Shown here piece after piece: positions 11,521-23,182 of a DNA stretch of 64,000 nt. Each line of letters begins with the position of its first letter. Position 1 is the stretch's first letter. The position numbers were made by a program, and so were the translations under genes. A model generated the notes under the pieces. The model was not told the origin of the DNA. It did not search any database and was given only the letters and a program-made list of their open reading frames with translations. Source of the DNA: Panonychus citri (taxonomy: Eukaryota > Arthropoda > Arachnida > Trombidiformes > Tetranychidae); assembly GCF_014898815.1 (NCBI RefSeq), contig NW_026515533.1, forward strand, positions 186,001 through 250,000. Reading direction: 5' to 3'.

Positions 11521-13514
11521 AAAAGTTTTTTCAATTCTCATTACTTGATTTTCAATGTGATTGAAAGTCCGATAATCATGTAAACAAAATTTAATCCGGT
11601 AAAATATTTCAAGCCTGAAAGTTTGAATATAATTTTGGAGGATATAGAAATCATTAACTTTCATAAAGTATTTGAAAATTTATTCCAATACTGAATCAAC
11701 ATTGTGAATTTAGATTATCATGTTAATCAGATATGAAAAGGACGGTAAGGTAAAAGTGATTTCAAGTTTATCATGAAACTTGACAAGAAAATATTAAGAT
11801 GGTGAGATAAGATGGTAAACCATACGGAAAAAGAGCATTATTATTACAACTATTATTATTCTAAGAACTTTTTCTTTTGTTCTAACGTTTTGAGTTCGAT
11901 AAAAATGGGAAGCATAATTTTCAGTTTTCGTCTCTTTTGAACCAACAAGAATGTGAATACACTTGAAATACTTTTCCATATGATGATATAATTATCATGA
12001 TGAAAGAATATATAATATCAAGGAAAAGAATAGAGAAGGAAGAAGCAAAAAATTTTGAGATTTCGAAAATTTCTATAGGAAAATGAAAGATAAACAATTC
12101 CTAAAGAAACAAACGACGAAACCAAGTTGAATACGTCATTACGAAAATATTGAAACTCTCTGAATCTCGATAAATAAAGAGAGCATCCTCTCTTTCCCAC
12201 CTCTCCCCATGTAGCTCTTAAAGGTCTCAGATCATCATCAGAACTTTTCCCCTTCGACTATTATTACATAAGCCAAAGTTTCAATTCTATATCATATATT
12301 CATCTCGTTATAGGTTTTGTTTACAAACGATTCTGACATTCAGAGTCTGAAGTTCATGGTGGCTATTCATAACTTTCACAAGCAACATTTTCTCACCAAT
12401 TCAATTAACTTTATTCTATTTCTAATATCACATTTACAGTGGTAAAGTTTTTCTTTCGTTCGTCCTAAAAATTACTTGGTCAAGTCCGTCAAAAATTGGC
12501 CCATTTACATAAGTCATTCCAGTCCTTGATTCCTGATATTGATTCAGAAATTTTCACGTTCTCTAGTCAATGTCCATCGCTGTAGTTCATCTTCAGCATA
12601 CCTGTGTGATTGATGAACGCTACATTTGATGTTATCAATCATCAGATTGATGCAATTTTAATTGTATTAAACTTGGATACAGGTGAGAAATCATATTGAG
12701 AATGAGTTAAACTATCATCAAGATCAAATTGTTTGTAGTCAACACGATGAACTTTTAAGAAAACAAGAAAGTCTTCAATCAACAATCAATATTGATTGTG
12801 AGGAATGAGAAAAAAACATTGGACAGATTTCACTTTGATACCTTTTGAAATGTTGAAAGTGGTCAATGAATGGTTTGTTTTTTGTATCGACGAAAGTTTT
12901 TTACCTCGATTTTTAGCAGATTGATCAATTGGAAAGTAAATTGTGATGTATGTTAGTATGTGTGTGTGTATGGACAACATCATGAAAAGGTTATCATGAT
13001 AAAAAAATTGGAACAAAAAGAAAACATGAAAAAGGTTGTAAGAACAAAGAGAAAGAGAAAAGAAAAAGTAACTTTCCTTTTCCGCTCCAAGTAATTTCAC
13101 ACCTCCATCTATTAAACCCTTCTCATCTCAGTATTTACCTGTTCAATCTCATGATTTTCCATGAATTCTTTTTCCAAAATCAAAGAAAGTTCGATATTCC
13201 AACAGAGTCTCTTTTTCTTTTTCTCTCTTATGTTCGACAATTAAACTTGATGATTGAATTAAGAATAGATTTCCTTTCGGTTTTCGACATTTCTTTTCTT
13301 TGAGTTCGATAACTTTATCATTTTATATTTCGATTTTATTTCATTTGATCAACCGAATAGAAAGAGATAGACAAATTCGTGTGTTAAGTTTACAATCGAA
13401 ACAGGGAAAAGATTTTTATTAGTTATTTTTATCAATACAGTGAAATGAAATTTCGCATTTTAATCATAACAGTGATCCAGGATTTGGATAAACTGTTGAT
13501 TCTTAATTGTGCCG
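11521..13514. other. Intergenic, no gene seen
   Basis: AT-rich sequence between the foldback arm and NPF 2. Only short frames without protein-like composition are present. Confidence 0.5.
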
Positions 13515-14269
13515 TTAATCTGTGTGATCTAAATATCTTATCATGGGAAATTCATTGAGATTCCTTGATAGCAAATATTCAGACAAAAGAGGCCGAGGTT
13601 TGTAAGCACTTCGTCCAAATCTAGAAAGAAAATGATGAGGTAAAAACGAGTTGAAAATATTAGAACTTTTTCGAGTTAAGAATTTTATTAACATTATCGA
13701 AACCTGTCAAATCAGAGGAAATTTCATGAAGAAAAAAAACTCAGAGAAAGATAAGAAACTTTTCCTTCTTATATAATCATGATTCTAAGTAACTTTTTCT
13801 TCGAGGAGGAAAATTGTTACAGTTTAATAATAATTCGATAATTAATATTATCTTGCTAATCAATCAAAGTTTTCATTAGTAAACTTGTAATTAGTCTCAA
13901 CTGAATAGAGATTAAGTTTAATGATTCTTACCTTGGTCTCCCTGCAATGGCCACATACCTGTCCAGCTCTTTGAGGAAATGCTGAAGAGCATCGGAAGCT
14001 GGTTGAACATCACCTGATCCTGATGAGATATCAGCTGATAAAGATGATGATGATAAGGAAGATGGAGATCGAAATTTCTCTTCCAAAAGGCTTGGGTCCA
14101 TTTCCTTGTTTTTCGAGTCAATTCGAGCTTCCGATAAAGGTAAACTTATCATGAGAAAACACATGGACATCGAAATGACCATTATCATTGTTGAACATGA
14201 GGAAATTGAACAAAACTTTTTTGATGAATTTTTAACAACGAAAACTTTTCCTAATAACCAACTATTCAT
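13515..14269 (-). CDS. Neuropeptide F precursor 2, divergent (RPRF-amide)
   Basis: Second NPF-type prepropeptide. Exon 1 is 14269-13932 and exon 2 is 13620-13515; the 311-bp intron sits inside the Arg codon (CCAAG|GTAAGA ... TTTCTAG|A), as in NPF 1. The hydrophobic signal lies at residues about 29-46 (MVISMSMCFLMISLPLSEA), so translation may start at Met28 (14188) rather than the first ATG. After the signal come a Ser-rich stretch and the conserved core ASDALQHFLKELDRY, ending AIAGRPR-F-G-R, the amidation and cleavage site. Exon 2 continues SAYKPRPLLSEYLLSRN to a stop after LDHTD. The N-terminal extension before the core is longer than in NPF 1 and lacks an obvious dibasic site. It lies about 8 kb from NPF 1 on the same strand, so a tandem duplication is likely. 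Confidence 0.85.
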
Positions 14270-15401
14270 ATTTGATTATCTTAATGTCCACTCACTTTAA
14301 CTGTAATCAACTTATTAATGGTCAATGTCTAAAATTTAATCTCAATATAAAAGGTTGATGGTTCAAACTGATTCCAATTTCCTTCGAATCAGAATAATTT
14401 ATAGTCGAGAAAAAAAACGGTTTTTTTATTCGAATTATCAAATTGATCATCTTCATCATGTTGTTTTTAATTTTCTTATACAAAAAGATGAGTATGAGAG
14501 AGAAAAGAATATGATTCGACTTTTCTTCTTGTCATTCACAGAAAAGTTAATTCATTATTAGACTCAATTGATGATTTAGAAAAGAAAATCGTTTGGAATA
14601 ATCTCAGATGAACAACATGATAACATTATCCTCATGTTGTCCATCATGATGATAATATAAAATCTCATTGTTCAATATGAATTCTTGTTTATTATTGTTA
14701 CATGAACTTTTTTTCTTTAAAATTTGTTTATGTAACAAAAGATAGAATTTTATTTCATGAGAATGAGAGAGAAAGAGAGAGAGAAAGTTTCCTGATGATG
14801 ATGATGATGAAAGATATCGAAATAAATATGAGGATATTATAAGATGGAAATGATTGGTTAAGGTTAGATCTTAATTCAGTTTTAATTTAATTTCAATTCA
14901 ATTCAATATCTGGAATCTCATGAAACCTATCATGGAAATATCAACCTTATGATTATCAATCTAAGTTCTGAATGAATAACATGAAATTTAAAAGTTTTTC
15001 TTATGTAACCTAATCAATTTGATGGACAAATGTTCACCAGTATATGAATTATTTTTAATATATAAATAATATATAAATTATCATGAAATTTATTATATTT
15101 TCTTGCAATAAACACATTTAGGTTACATAACATTACCATGAAAATTAACATGGAAACAATAATTGACTCATTTAGTTTAATTATTGTTCAGTTAATTTGT
15201 TATTAAAAAGTTTTTTTTTCTATGAAGTGATGAAAATGATAACGATATTATCTGAGTCGATTAATTTAGAAGATGAAAACTCAGTGTTTTGGGAATTATT
15301 TACTAGGAATCCTAATCAAGTCGTGAAATATGAATATCAATCAATCAGATGAGATTCAATTTCTTTTTCAATGAGCTAAGAACGATTAATTTGTGGCATC
15401 A
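14270..15401. other. Intergenic, no gene seen
   Basis: AT-rich spacer with a GA run near 14765-14788 and an (ATG)n run near 14795-14811. No supported exon. Confidence 0.5.
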
Positions 15402-15841
15402 TCAGGACATGGAACAGATTACTGGGTGAACATGGGGCTGAGCGACAATTTGTGGCATCATGTAGCTTGCATGGTGTTGAACCATAGCGGGTGGAGCTGA
15501 AACGGCTACGGCGTGTTCATGGAAGATCATTGAGTTTCGTTTCTTCATCATTAGTTTTTCGGAGGAAAATCTGATTGGATCATTTTCCAAATTAAACAAA
15601 CAGAGAAAGGGAAGGTCAAAGGTTGAAACGTTGCATCAGAATTTTTGTTCACTACTTACGGAATTGGGATTGGAATTGGAATCGGGATCATTTTCTTCTT
15701 GGGTTTCATGAGAAGTGCCAATGCTGCGAGTCCCTTGAGTTTCATCATCTTCCGGCGACCAGCTGATCCAGATTCTGGGGCAACAATCAGTAAGACGATC
15801 ACCAAAGTTGATAAACAAATGAAAATAGTTGGTGACCTCAT
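15402..15841 (-). CDS. Small secreted protein with Ile-Pro repeat, function unknown
   Basis: Two exons (15841-15660 and 15570-15402) joined at CC|GTAAGT ... CAATCAG|A give a 116-residue protein. It starts MRSPTIFICLSTLVIVLLIV, a clear signal peptide ending near GSAG. It continues with GRRKMMKLKGLAALALLMKP, a Lys cluster, then four Ile-Pro pairs that run across the splice junction into FSSEKLMMKKRN and a His/Pro/Met-rich tail (VQHHASYMMPQIVAQPHVHP). The joined frame is uninterrupted. The short basic-hydrophobic motif followed by (IP)n resembles small arthropod extracellular proteins, but I assign no function. A TATATATATA lies about 245 bp upstream (near 16090). It sits between NPF 2 and the BAG gene. 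Confidence 0.75.
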
Positions 15842-16871
15842 CTAATGTCAATAACAATCAAGGAAAGACAAATGATTAGATTAATATCACAACGAGTACA
15901 CAATTGACAACAATCAAGAAAACACTGAAAAATTGATGTTTACGAAAAAAAAAGTCCAACTGATTACCTTTGATTAATTGATTTCTCACAATCAAACAGT
16001 TTGATAAAGAAGATAAATTATTTTTTCAAGTCTCTTAGAACTGATGAAAACACTGATTAGTTGATTGTCCAACTAAATCATCGTTTTTTATATATATACC
16101 TTTCCAACTGATCAAAAGTCACCTCCTATCAATTAAACTATGGTCCAGTTGATAAACTCCTCCATTGATGAGAAAGTTAATCAGTTAAACTTGTTTAAAT
16201 TTGAATAAAACTTTCACTTCAACAATTAATGAAAAATATTGACCAACAATTAATCAATTAATCGGTTGTGGTCAAACATTTACAAACTTATTTTCATAAG
16301 GAAGGAATTATAATCAAAACTAATCAAGATCAATTTAATCAACCATATTGATCTGCATCCATTTATCATAAATTTAATGCTTTCACTAATTGTTAGAACT
16401 GTTAATTGATCATCTTATTGATTAGTCACTAATTTAGGTCAAAATTGTTTATTCGTTACATCAATTAACCCGAAACAATTTACTTCTTAAATTTGTTGTA
16501 TCTCTTTTCTGGTCAACCATTTTGTTGGAGAAAACTTTAGCAAACCAATTGAAATAATTGAAATTTCACCGAAAAAAAAACAAAATAAATCAATTCGGTT
16601 AATCAGTTAATTAAAATTTTCACTTTCAATTTCGTTAGTGATTAGATATTAGGATCGATTTTTTCTGGTTCGATTAGTTCGATAGCCGAAAATCGATTTG
16701 GAAATAAAGATCGAAGGAAATCGATTAGAATTTTTTTTTCTATTGTTAATTTTTTGGTGTTTGTTTACAAATGTGGTGGTGATATAAGTGTTTACAGTTT
16801 TTGATTTCTTTTGCCCTTAAGGTGATTGTTTATTTTGATTGATATTTAGAGATCGAGTCACGATCAAGTTT
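15842..16871. other. Intergenic between divergent genes
   Basis: AT-rich spacer between the minus-strand secreted-protein gene and the plus-strand BAG gene; it should carry both promoters. No further coding exon seen. Confidence 0.5.
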
Positions 16872-17294
16872 ATGTCTTTTTCGATGTTGTTCAATTTTTT
16901 AAGGTCCACAACAAATAAGCAAGGAAACACTTCAAGCGAAAATGTAAACAACGTTAAGAGGTTGAAAAAAGATCCTCTGGAAATGGTCGCTGAGATTGAT
17001 GGTGAGGCCGATCAACTGGAATCTGAGGTGGAAAAGTTTGACGGAGAATATCAAGGTAAAGAGTATAGATACCTGGATGAAATGCTAACAAGGTGCATGT
17101 TGAAATTGGATAATATCGATTCAAATGGACGGGAAGATGTGAGAAGCGCTCGAAAGACAACATTGAATCGGCTTGATAAATGTACACAATCATTGGAAAT
17201 CAAGGCGACCAGTAAATCAAAACAATCAGGGAACAATAAAGAGGACGAAGACGAAGAAGAAGATGAAGAAGAAAACAAAGAAACCAAAGATTAA
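16872..17294 (+). CDS. BAG-domain co-chaperone (Hsp70 nucleotide-exchange type)
   Basis: 140 residues from ATG 16872. Residues about 40-110 form a BAG domain: EIDGEADQLESEVEKFDGEY, YRYLDEMLTRCMLKLDNIDS, then DVRSARKTTLNRLDKCTQSL. This is the three-helix bundle that binds the Hsp70/Hsc70 ATPase domain and promotes ADP release. The SNGREDVRSARK segment matches the BAG3/BAG4-type signature (D-x-x-GR-x-DVR-x-AR). A Lys/Ser linker and an acidic Glu/Asp tail follow. There is no WW domain or IPV motif, so it is a minimal BAG protein unless upstream exons exist; the frame is open further 5' without an ATG. A partial copy lies inverted at 38620-39033. Confidence 0.85.
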   Translation: MSFSMLFNFLRSTTNKQGNTSSENVNNVKRLKKDPLEMVAEIDGEADQLESEVEKFDGEYQGKEYRYLDEMLTRCMLKLDNIDSNGREDVRSARKTTLNRLDKCTQSLEIKATSKSKQSGNNKEDEDEEEDEEENKETKD

Positions 17295-18746
17295 TTGGAA
17301 AATATCCATGACCAATTGATTGTTACAATCAAAATCTCTCCATCTCCTCAATGTATTTCCTATCAGAAAAGCTCGTAACCCCCTGAGGGTTAATTTATTA
17401 GCCATTTGCACAGAAAAAAAAAATCCTTCGGACTTTGGTTACTCGAATTGATGGAGAGAATTGATGAAATTTCCTCTACCTTTCATTTTATCATATTCTG
17501 TAATATCAAAAGAAAAGAAAAGAAAAAAAATTCTAAAAGAAAAAACGTTTTCTCTCTTTAAAGTCAAACAATTAAGATTGTTACATAGGACAATCAACCA
17601 GCCGATTTTATTGACAGTGATTAACTTTTTTTTCTTCTTTATAATCAACAGAAAAAAATAACACATTAAATTGCAAACAATTACAAAGTTTCTAACGCTC
17701 AAATACACTAGATTCAATTGGAATTAAATTTTGACAAATTCTTTTTCCAAGTTATCAAGTTGATTCTCCAAAAATTATCATTATTATTTCACGAGCTCTT
17801 CAGTTAATTGCTTTAAATTATTGACCAGGTTTAAGTTTAAATTGTAAGTAAATTTGTCAACCAGTTATGTTAATTGTTGATCGTTTCGATGGGAACCAAA
17901 GTATTTGGATAATTGCAGTCATTTGATTGGGTTTTTTATCGTCCCATCAGAAAATCGGGTTGTAATTGTTGTTCATTTGGGTTCAACTGATTGTATTGTT
18001 TGAAATTTTCTCATCAATATTCAGAATATATACTTCAGAATAATTAGAAAATTAGAAAGAGAGACAGAAAAGGAGTAGATTCAAGGATCACTTTGATTAG
18101 TTGATTGTTGGACAGACTTGTTACAAGTTAATTTGTAATAGTTTCGCTGATTATTCAAGGTTTTCATGGTAAATTATTGGATGAAATGTGGGGCGATTTA
18201 ACCTTTTACCATCTGATTGTTTAGGCTTGACCTTAATCCGATTCATTTTGTCCAATTTTTTTGCGATTCTCGTGTATCTAAAATACACTCATAATCAGTA
18301 GATTGACCAGTAATAATAAAATACTATTTTTCTTTTAGTTTCCATATAGATTCTTCCTTGGATTAGAGATTGCAGTTGGATTAAGGGAGATTTAACAACT
18401 TTCCGTGATAATCAACAGGCCACGAATTTACTGGAACTTGAAATTGAATTGCTAACTCGTATTATGTCAGCCAATTGGTTCACATGTTTCCAGATTTAAT
18501 CTAAATTGTTGATCTGACAAGAAACTCTTGATTATGTTGACATATACTTGATATGTATTTGGTAAGTATAATTGGAATGAGTTATACAAAAAATGACCAA
18601 ATGAGGATGAAGATGCTGCCGGTGACAATGATGAGATAATGGTGGTTATGATCAATTAACTAGAAATAATTTAGATCTTGATTGTTTTCTGAAAACCTTT
18701 TCTCTTCTACGTCTTTTTCTTTATGAATTCAAGTTCAATCGCATGA
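17295..18746. other. Convergent intergenic region between BAG and FT1
   Basis: Holds the BAG 3' untranslated region (its first ~90 bp are also present in the 38.6 kb copy) and FT1 3' flank. AT-rich, no supported gene. Confidence 0.5.
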
Positions 18747-20063
18747 CTATGACCAGAATTTGAATCGATTTATCGGAGTCCATGATTTACATGATCCTTC
18801 ATTGAACCACCAACTAACCAAATCTTTATGTCGACGGTTACATAATACATTTGATCGTCTTAATTGATGGTGATCTTTGGTTGATGATGAAAATGAAAAT
18901 CCACTTTGGGTTGATTGTTTCAATCTGGAGCATATTTGGCAAAAAAGTGTTCGATAATCGTTATTGTTAATCGTGAAGCGAGATTTCCACTCAAAATATG
19001 AATTGTATCTTTTCTCATCGGCAGATAGACTTCGTAATAACATTGCCAAGTATCGAGGTGATTTAAATGAAAGAGCATCGATATACGAATGATTTGGTAA
19101 AACTGATGAATAATTGGCTCCACCAAGAACAATAGGAATGACTGTGTAATTAAGAAGATTGATTATCTTCTCGGTATAATAATCGGAACAAATTGAATTC
19201 TCGAAAGACAAGTAGTATCGATACTTTTTCTCAATATACTGGTAACAATATGATCCTTTTGAACTTGGACATTTAAATGAACCACAAGCACCATAAATGT
19301 CAACATCAATGTAACGAGCTAACTCTTTAGCATATTCATCTCTTCCCGATGAGGCTCCACAATTGGAAACCATCCAGGCCACATTACGACTTTTCTTTGA
19401 AAAGGGAATACTAACTGATTTGTGAGATTCATGAGATTGATTCTTTGGTATAATGGTTCCATATGGAGTTGGAAAATCTGAATCAGCTCGGTAACTGGAC
19501 CAACAATCAATGTAATTAGAGAAAGCGGTTAAACTAGATCGTCTATAAGTGTTCATTGGAGATTCCATATGATGCCAGATCCACGTTTGACCTTCAAATT
19601 TATATTTAGGCAAATCTTTGAGATTAGTATTCCGCCAATAGAAAATTACAACTTTCGCTTGAGCCAAGAGACTTCGATTTCGGGTAACAATACAATCACA
19701 GTCTAAAGGTGAATTAGTTGCTCCCCACCATGAATCACTATCAAAGGCAGCGGTCCAAAGGAGGATAATCGGTGGAGCGGGAGGATAAATGATTGCTGGA
19801 GATGCTGGTGAAAGTGATGATGTTGAATAGGCGGCAAGTTGAGAGGGTGTTTGTTGGTTTAAACCATTGAGAAGAAATTTGTTTGAAACATCCAAGACTC
19901 GGACTGATGGATCAGCTGGATTGATGAAAAAATAGGTGAAATAGAGGCAAAAGAGGAGACCAACAATAACCAGAGTCCATTTTTTACGTCTTTGTGATGA
20001 ATTAAGTGAATTTTGGGTTAACTGGTTAGTTCGTTTATTGTGTAATAATTGAACTTCATCCAT
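18747..20063 (-). CDS. GT10 fucosyltransferase-like protein FT1 (intact)
   Basis: 438 residues from ATG 20063 (MDEVQLLHNKRTNQL, the start shared by all paralogues here). Type II Golgi topology: short cytosolic tail, RRKK, membrane segment about residues 29-47, then a Pro-rich stem and a luminal catalytic region. Family landmarks are FEGQTWIWHHMESP, WSSYRADSDFPTPYG and, at about residues 284-300, YYLSFENSICSDYYTEK followed by PIVLGGANYSSVLP. The latter is the donor-binding region of alpha-1,3/1,4-fucosyltransferases, which move fucose from GDP-fucose to GlcNAc of glycans. Cys residues near the C-terminus are conserved. This is the only copy uninterrupted from the shared start to the end. It is nearly identical to FT5 over long stretches. 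Acceptor specificity cannot be told from sequence. Confidence 0.9.
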   Translation of the reverse strand: MDEVQLLHNKRTNQLTQNSLNSSQRRKKWTLVIVGLLFCLYFTYFFINPADPSVRVLDVSNKFLLNGLNQQTPSQLAAYSTSSLSPASPAIIYPPAPPIILLWTAAFDSDSWWGATNSPLDCDCIVTRNRSLLAQAKVVIFYWRNTNLKDLPKYKFEGQTWIWHHMESPMNTYRRSSLTAFSNYIDCWSSYRADSDFPTPYGTIIPKNQSHESHKSVSIPFSKKSRNVAWMVSNCGASSGRDEYAKELARYIDVDIYGACGSFKCPSSKGSYCYQYIEKKYRYYLSFENSICSDYYTEKIINLLNYTVIPIVLGGANYSSVLPNHSYIDALSFKSPRYLAMLLRSLSADEKRYNSYFEWKSRFTINNNDYRTLFCQICSRLKQSTQSGFSFSSSTKDHHQLRRSNVLCNRRHKDLVSWWFNEGSCKSWTPINRFKFWS

Positions 20064-21899
20064 TTGCGAGATAGTAAAGCTTTCGATTGGAAAAAGAAAC
20101 AACCAAGGAGGAGAGAGAGAGAGAGAGATAGACTTTGACTTGGATAGATGATGAAAAAAAATGAAGAGATTAGTTGATAATCTGGTAGATTATGTGGACA
20201 TGAGAAAAACAGATCAAAACTCGTTGTGATTACCACGATTGTTTAGAAAGTGAATGAGATTCGGATAGTTTATCTAAAGAGAAGGGATAACAAAAAGAGA
20301 CAATTTGTTAGATATGATACATGAACGAGATTCCAAATTAATTGCAATTCGAATACACAGTTGATCTTGTTGACTATAAATCAAAAAGAATCACATGTTC
20401 AGATGTTTTTCTTACTTATTAGAATATAAATAATTGATGATGATTGAATTTTCTTCTTGTATCTCAACTGGTTTAAGTATCGGTGGCTTGTTGTTGATAA
20501 AAATCTTGTGTCATTACAGAATAAAAGTAACCATTGATCATTTTCTTCTGACAATTTAATCTAATCACTGTAATCATCGTCAGATTTTACGAATTCAATC
20601 AAATAAATGACACACATATAAACGGTTAATTGGAGTTAATTAGAAATTTGTGTTGAGGTAGAATTTTGGATAGAATTAAACAAAAGAAAATGATGAGAGA
20701 AATATACACAATGAGAAGGCAATTATACACAATAGAAAATCGGCGACTCAGAAAAGAATAGAATGATTGGTCATTCTGGAGAGAAGAAGAAGAAGAAGAA
20801 GAAGAAAATACTGATGATGATAGAAGAAGATGAAAAGAAAGAGGTTGATTAAATCACATTGGTAATTAGAAAATCAATTGATATAAAAACAGAGAAAAAG
20901 AGAGATACAGAAAGTGGAATTACAGATCAGCAACTATTGAGAAAAAATGACTTTTTGTTGACAATTTTTTTCTCTTCTTTTCAACCAACAGGTCAAAATG
21001 GACACACGATGTTGATTAAATTGCGAACAATTAACAAATAATTACAAATAATTACAAAGAAGAAGAAGAAGAAGAAAAATGAAACATATTAAGTAGAGAT
21101 GAAGATGAAAGAAAAACAAATGTAAACAAAAGGAAAAAGAGAGTAACCAGTTTTTGGAAAATAGAAAAAATGATTTTCTCTTTCTTTTGGTTTTCTTTCT
21201 TTCTTTCACTTTCTTCACTTTCTTTTTTCTTCTTTCTTTTTGCTACACAATCAACATTGGGAAACCTTTCGATTACACCAATTAACCAACACACTGATTC
21301 GCAACAATTAACTAAATCATTTAGGAGGTTTTACCTTTTCTTTCTGGTTAAAGGTTAATGTCTTGATCTCTTTTTCTGGTTTGATTGTTTTCATTTTGTT
21401 CTGATTGACAATTAATCAGAAATCATCTTCTAATTATCTGATTGATTGTTTGGTTATCTTATTTGTGATCTATTCGTGTATCGATTTTAACTGTTTCCTG
21501 TCAATTTAATCTTTTATATCAAATGGATTCAGCTAATTGTTGTTCTGGTTGTAAATCATATTCATATTATTAGAAGATATCAATTACTTCCTGATTTAGT
21601 TTCAATTGTTTTCCATCAGATAAGTTAATTGTTGTTCATCAATTCTGACACATTATTGATTATTGTTTTTCTCTGTGGTTATTTGATTAACTACATTTCT
21701 TTTCAATGATTATAATTATAAATGTTTAATTGTCCAAATATTATAATAGATTAGGTTAATGAACTTGTTGGAAAAGTTGAACTGAATCATTTTGTTTTCA
21801 TTATAAATATTATTGTTGTTAATCTGATCGCATTGATTGCTGAGTAGATTAAAAAATTATAATTATAACTTGTAAATAGTGAAAATAGATCTTGATTGA
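20064..21899. other. FT1 upstream region and duplicated FT flank
   Basis: 20100-20130 carries a GA (CT on the coding strand) tract in the FT1 leader. From about 21620 to 21899 the sequence closely matches 26040-26340, the downstream flank of FT3, so it is the 3' flank of a lost FT copy. AAG runs lie near 20785-20805 and 21058-21076. No intact gene. Confidence 0.55.
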
Positions 21900-21968
21900 T
21901 TAGTGAGCTTTTTCAATTCAAGTTCAAATTGAACTGCTCAATGACCAGAATTGATTTATCGGTTTATA
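21900..21968 (-). pseudogene. FT 3'-end remnant
   Basis: CAATTCAAGTTCAAATTGAACTG followed by CTCAATGACCAGAATTGATT matches the C-terminal codons and 3' flank of FT3/FT1. It ends abruptly near 21968, about 35 bp before the MPND-derived segment. Confidence 0.6.
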
Positions 21969-22002
21969 TTTAACAATAATTATTTTCTTCTTTCAACTTA
22001 CA

Positions 22003-22809
22003 ACTTACATTCCCTGTATTGGATTAATTTGTTCACCTTACGATGAAGATAATCCAAGATTAACCTCAAGGTATCAAGCTTTTTGGGTTATGCCTCCAAA
22101 TGAATTTAAACCCCTTGAATATGGGCGACCCATGCAGATGACTTACAGTGTGACCAGAGATTCATTTCTAACACAAGATTTACTATTAGACATGGTTAGT
22201 ATACTTTGGATAAAAATTTTTAAACAAAAATTATTTTCTTCTAATTATTTTTTTCTTTTATTTATTAACTTTTTCTTGTTCAGCGTCTACTTGCTCATTA
22301 TTATATTGATGGTCCAGACGCGATTAAATTTTCCGATAATTACTCAACTAAAGAGAAAACTTTTTGGCACAAACTTCAGGCCTCTTTAAAGCCATTTTTA
22401 CCCCGAGATCTCACCACTACCGTTAATCAAACTCCAGCTCAGACACAAGTCCAACAACAAGCACTTTCCCATTTCTGGGCTTTTCTCAAAGGACTTTTAC
22501 TCCCTTGAAGTAATTTCCACTTCGCCACAATTAACAAAATCGTCCAATTCCCATGACAAAACAACAATCTCCTTTTATCTCTAACAAGAATACAATTGAT
22601 ATTTATTCATAATTTTCATTAATCGACAAACTCCACACCAAACCAGATTAAAGAGCGATGGATAAAACTTGATCTCAGCAATAATGTCTAACCAATTGAC
22701 AAAGGGAAATTCTTACATTGTAAAAAGAAAAACAACAAATAGTGAACCAAATTAATAAATAGTAATAACATTTAGCTCTTAAATACGTAATTCACTTCAA
22801 CTTCAACAG
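22003..22809 (+). pseudogene. Duplicated 3' part of the MPND-type gene
   Basis: The plus strand from about 22003 matches the minus strand 41178-40370 of the complete MPND-type gene: end of exon 1 (TYIPCIGLICSPYDEDNPRL through TQDLLLDM), the GTTAGT donor, a shortened intron, the TTGTTCAG acceptor, the last exon to FLKGLLLP-stop, and the 3' flank with the TTTATT/AATAAA region. It begins downstream of the JAMM His residues, so no catalytic centre is present. There is no promoter or start context, so it should be non-functional. It is embedded in fucosyltransferase remnants on both sides. Confidence 0.85.
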
Positions 22810-22942
22810 GTAAATCGGATAAACTAGATCGTCTAAAAGTGTTCATTGGAAATGCCAGATAATGCAAGATCCACGTTTGACCTTCAAATTTATATTTAGG
22901 TAAATCTGAGAGATTAGTATATCGCCGATAGAAAGTTACTGC
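22810..22942 (-). pseudogene. Internal fucosyltransferase fragment
   Basis: Matches FT1 about 19523-19655: the codons for KYKFEGQTWI, the H-x-ES-like region and YRRSSL, with small deletions. Low-coordinate end joins the MPND fragment at 22809. Together with the 3' remnant at 21900-21968 it frames the MPND piece. Confidence 0.75.
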
Positions 22943-23182
22943 AGCAGTAAGATCTTACAAATGATTATAATTAGAAATATTTAATCATCAAAATAGATTA
23001 GGCTGCTGGACTTGTTGGAAACGTTTAAATAGATCACTGAGTTTTCCTTAAATTGTTTTTGTTGTTGAGAATACATTTGTACTGATTAATTGGTGGATCA
23101 ACAAGTTATAATCATAACTTGTAAATTGTGAATCCTTGATTATTTAGTGAAAATTTTTAACTTCGTCAATTCAAACTCAAAT

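Noticed and set aside
12786..13100. 104-codon minus-strand frame
   Set aside because: Phe/Leu/His-rich with no protein-like organisation; explained by AT-rich composition.
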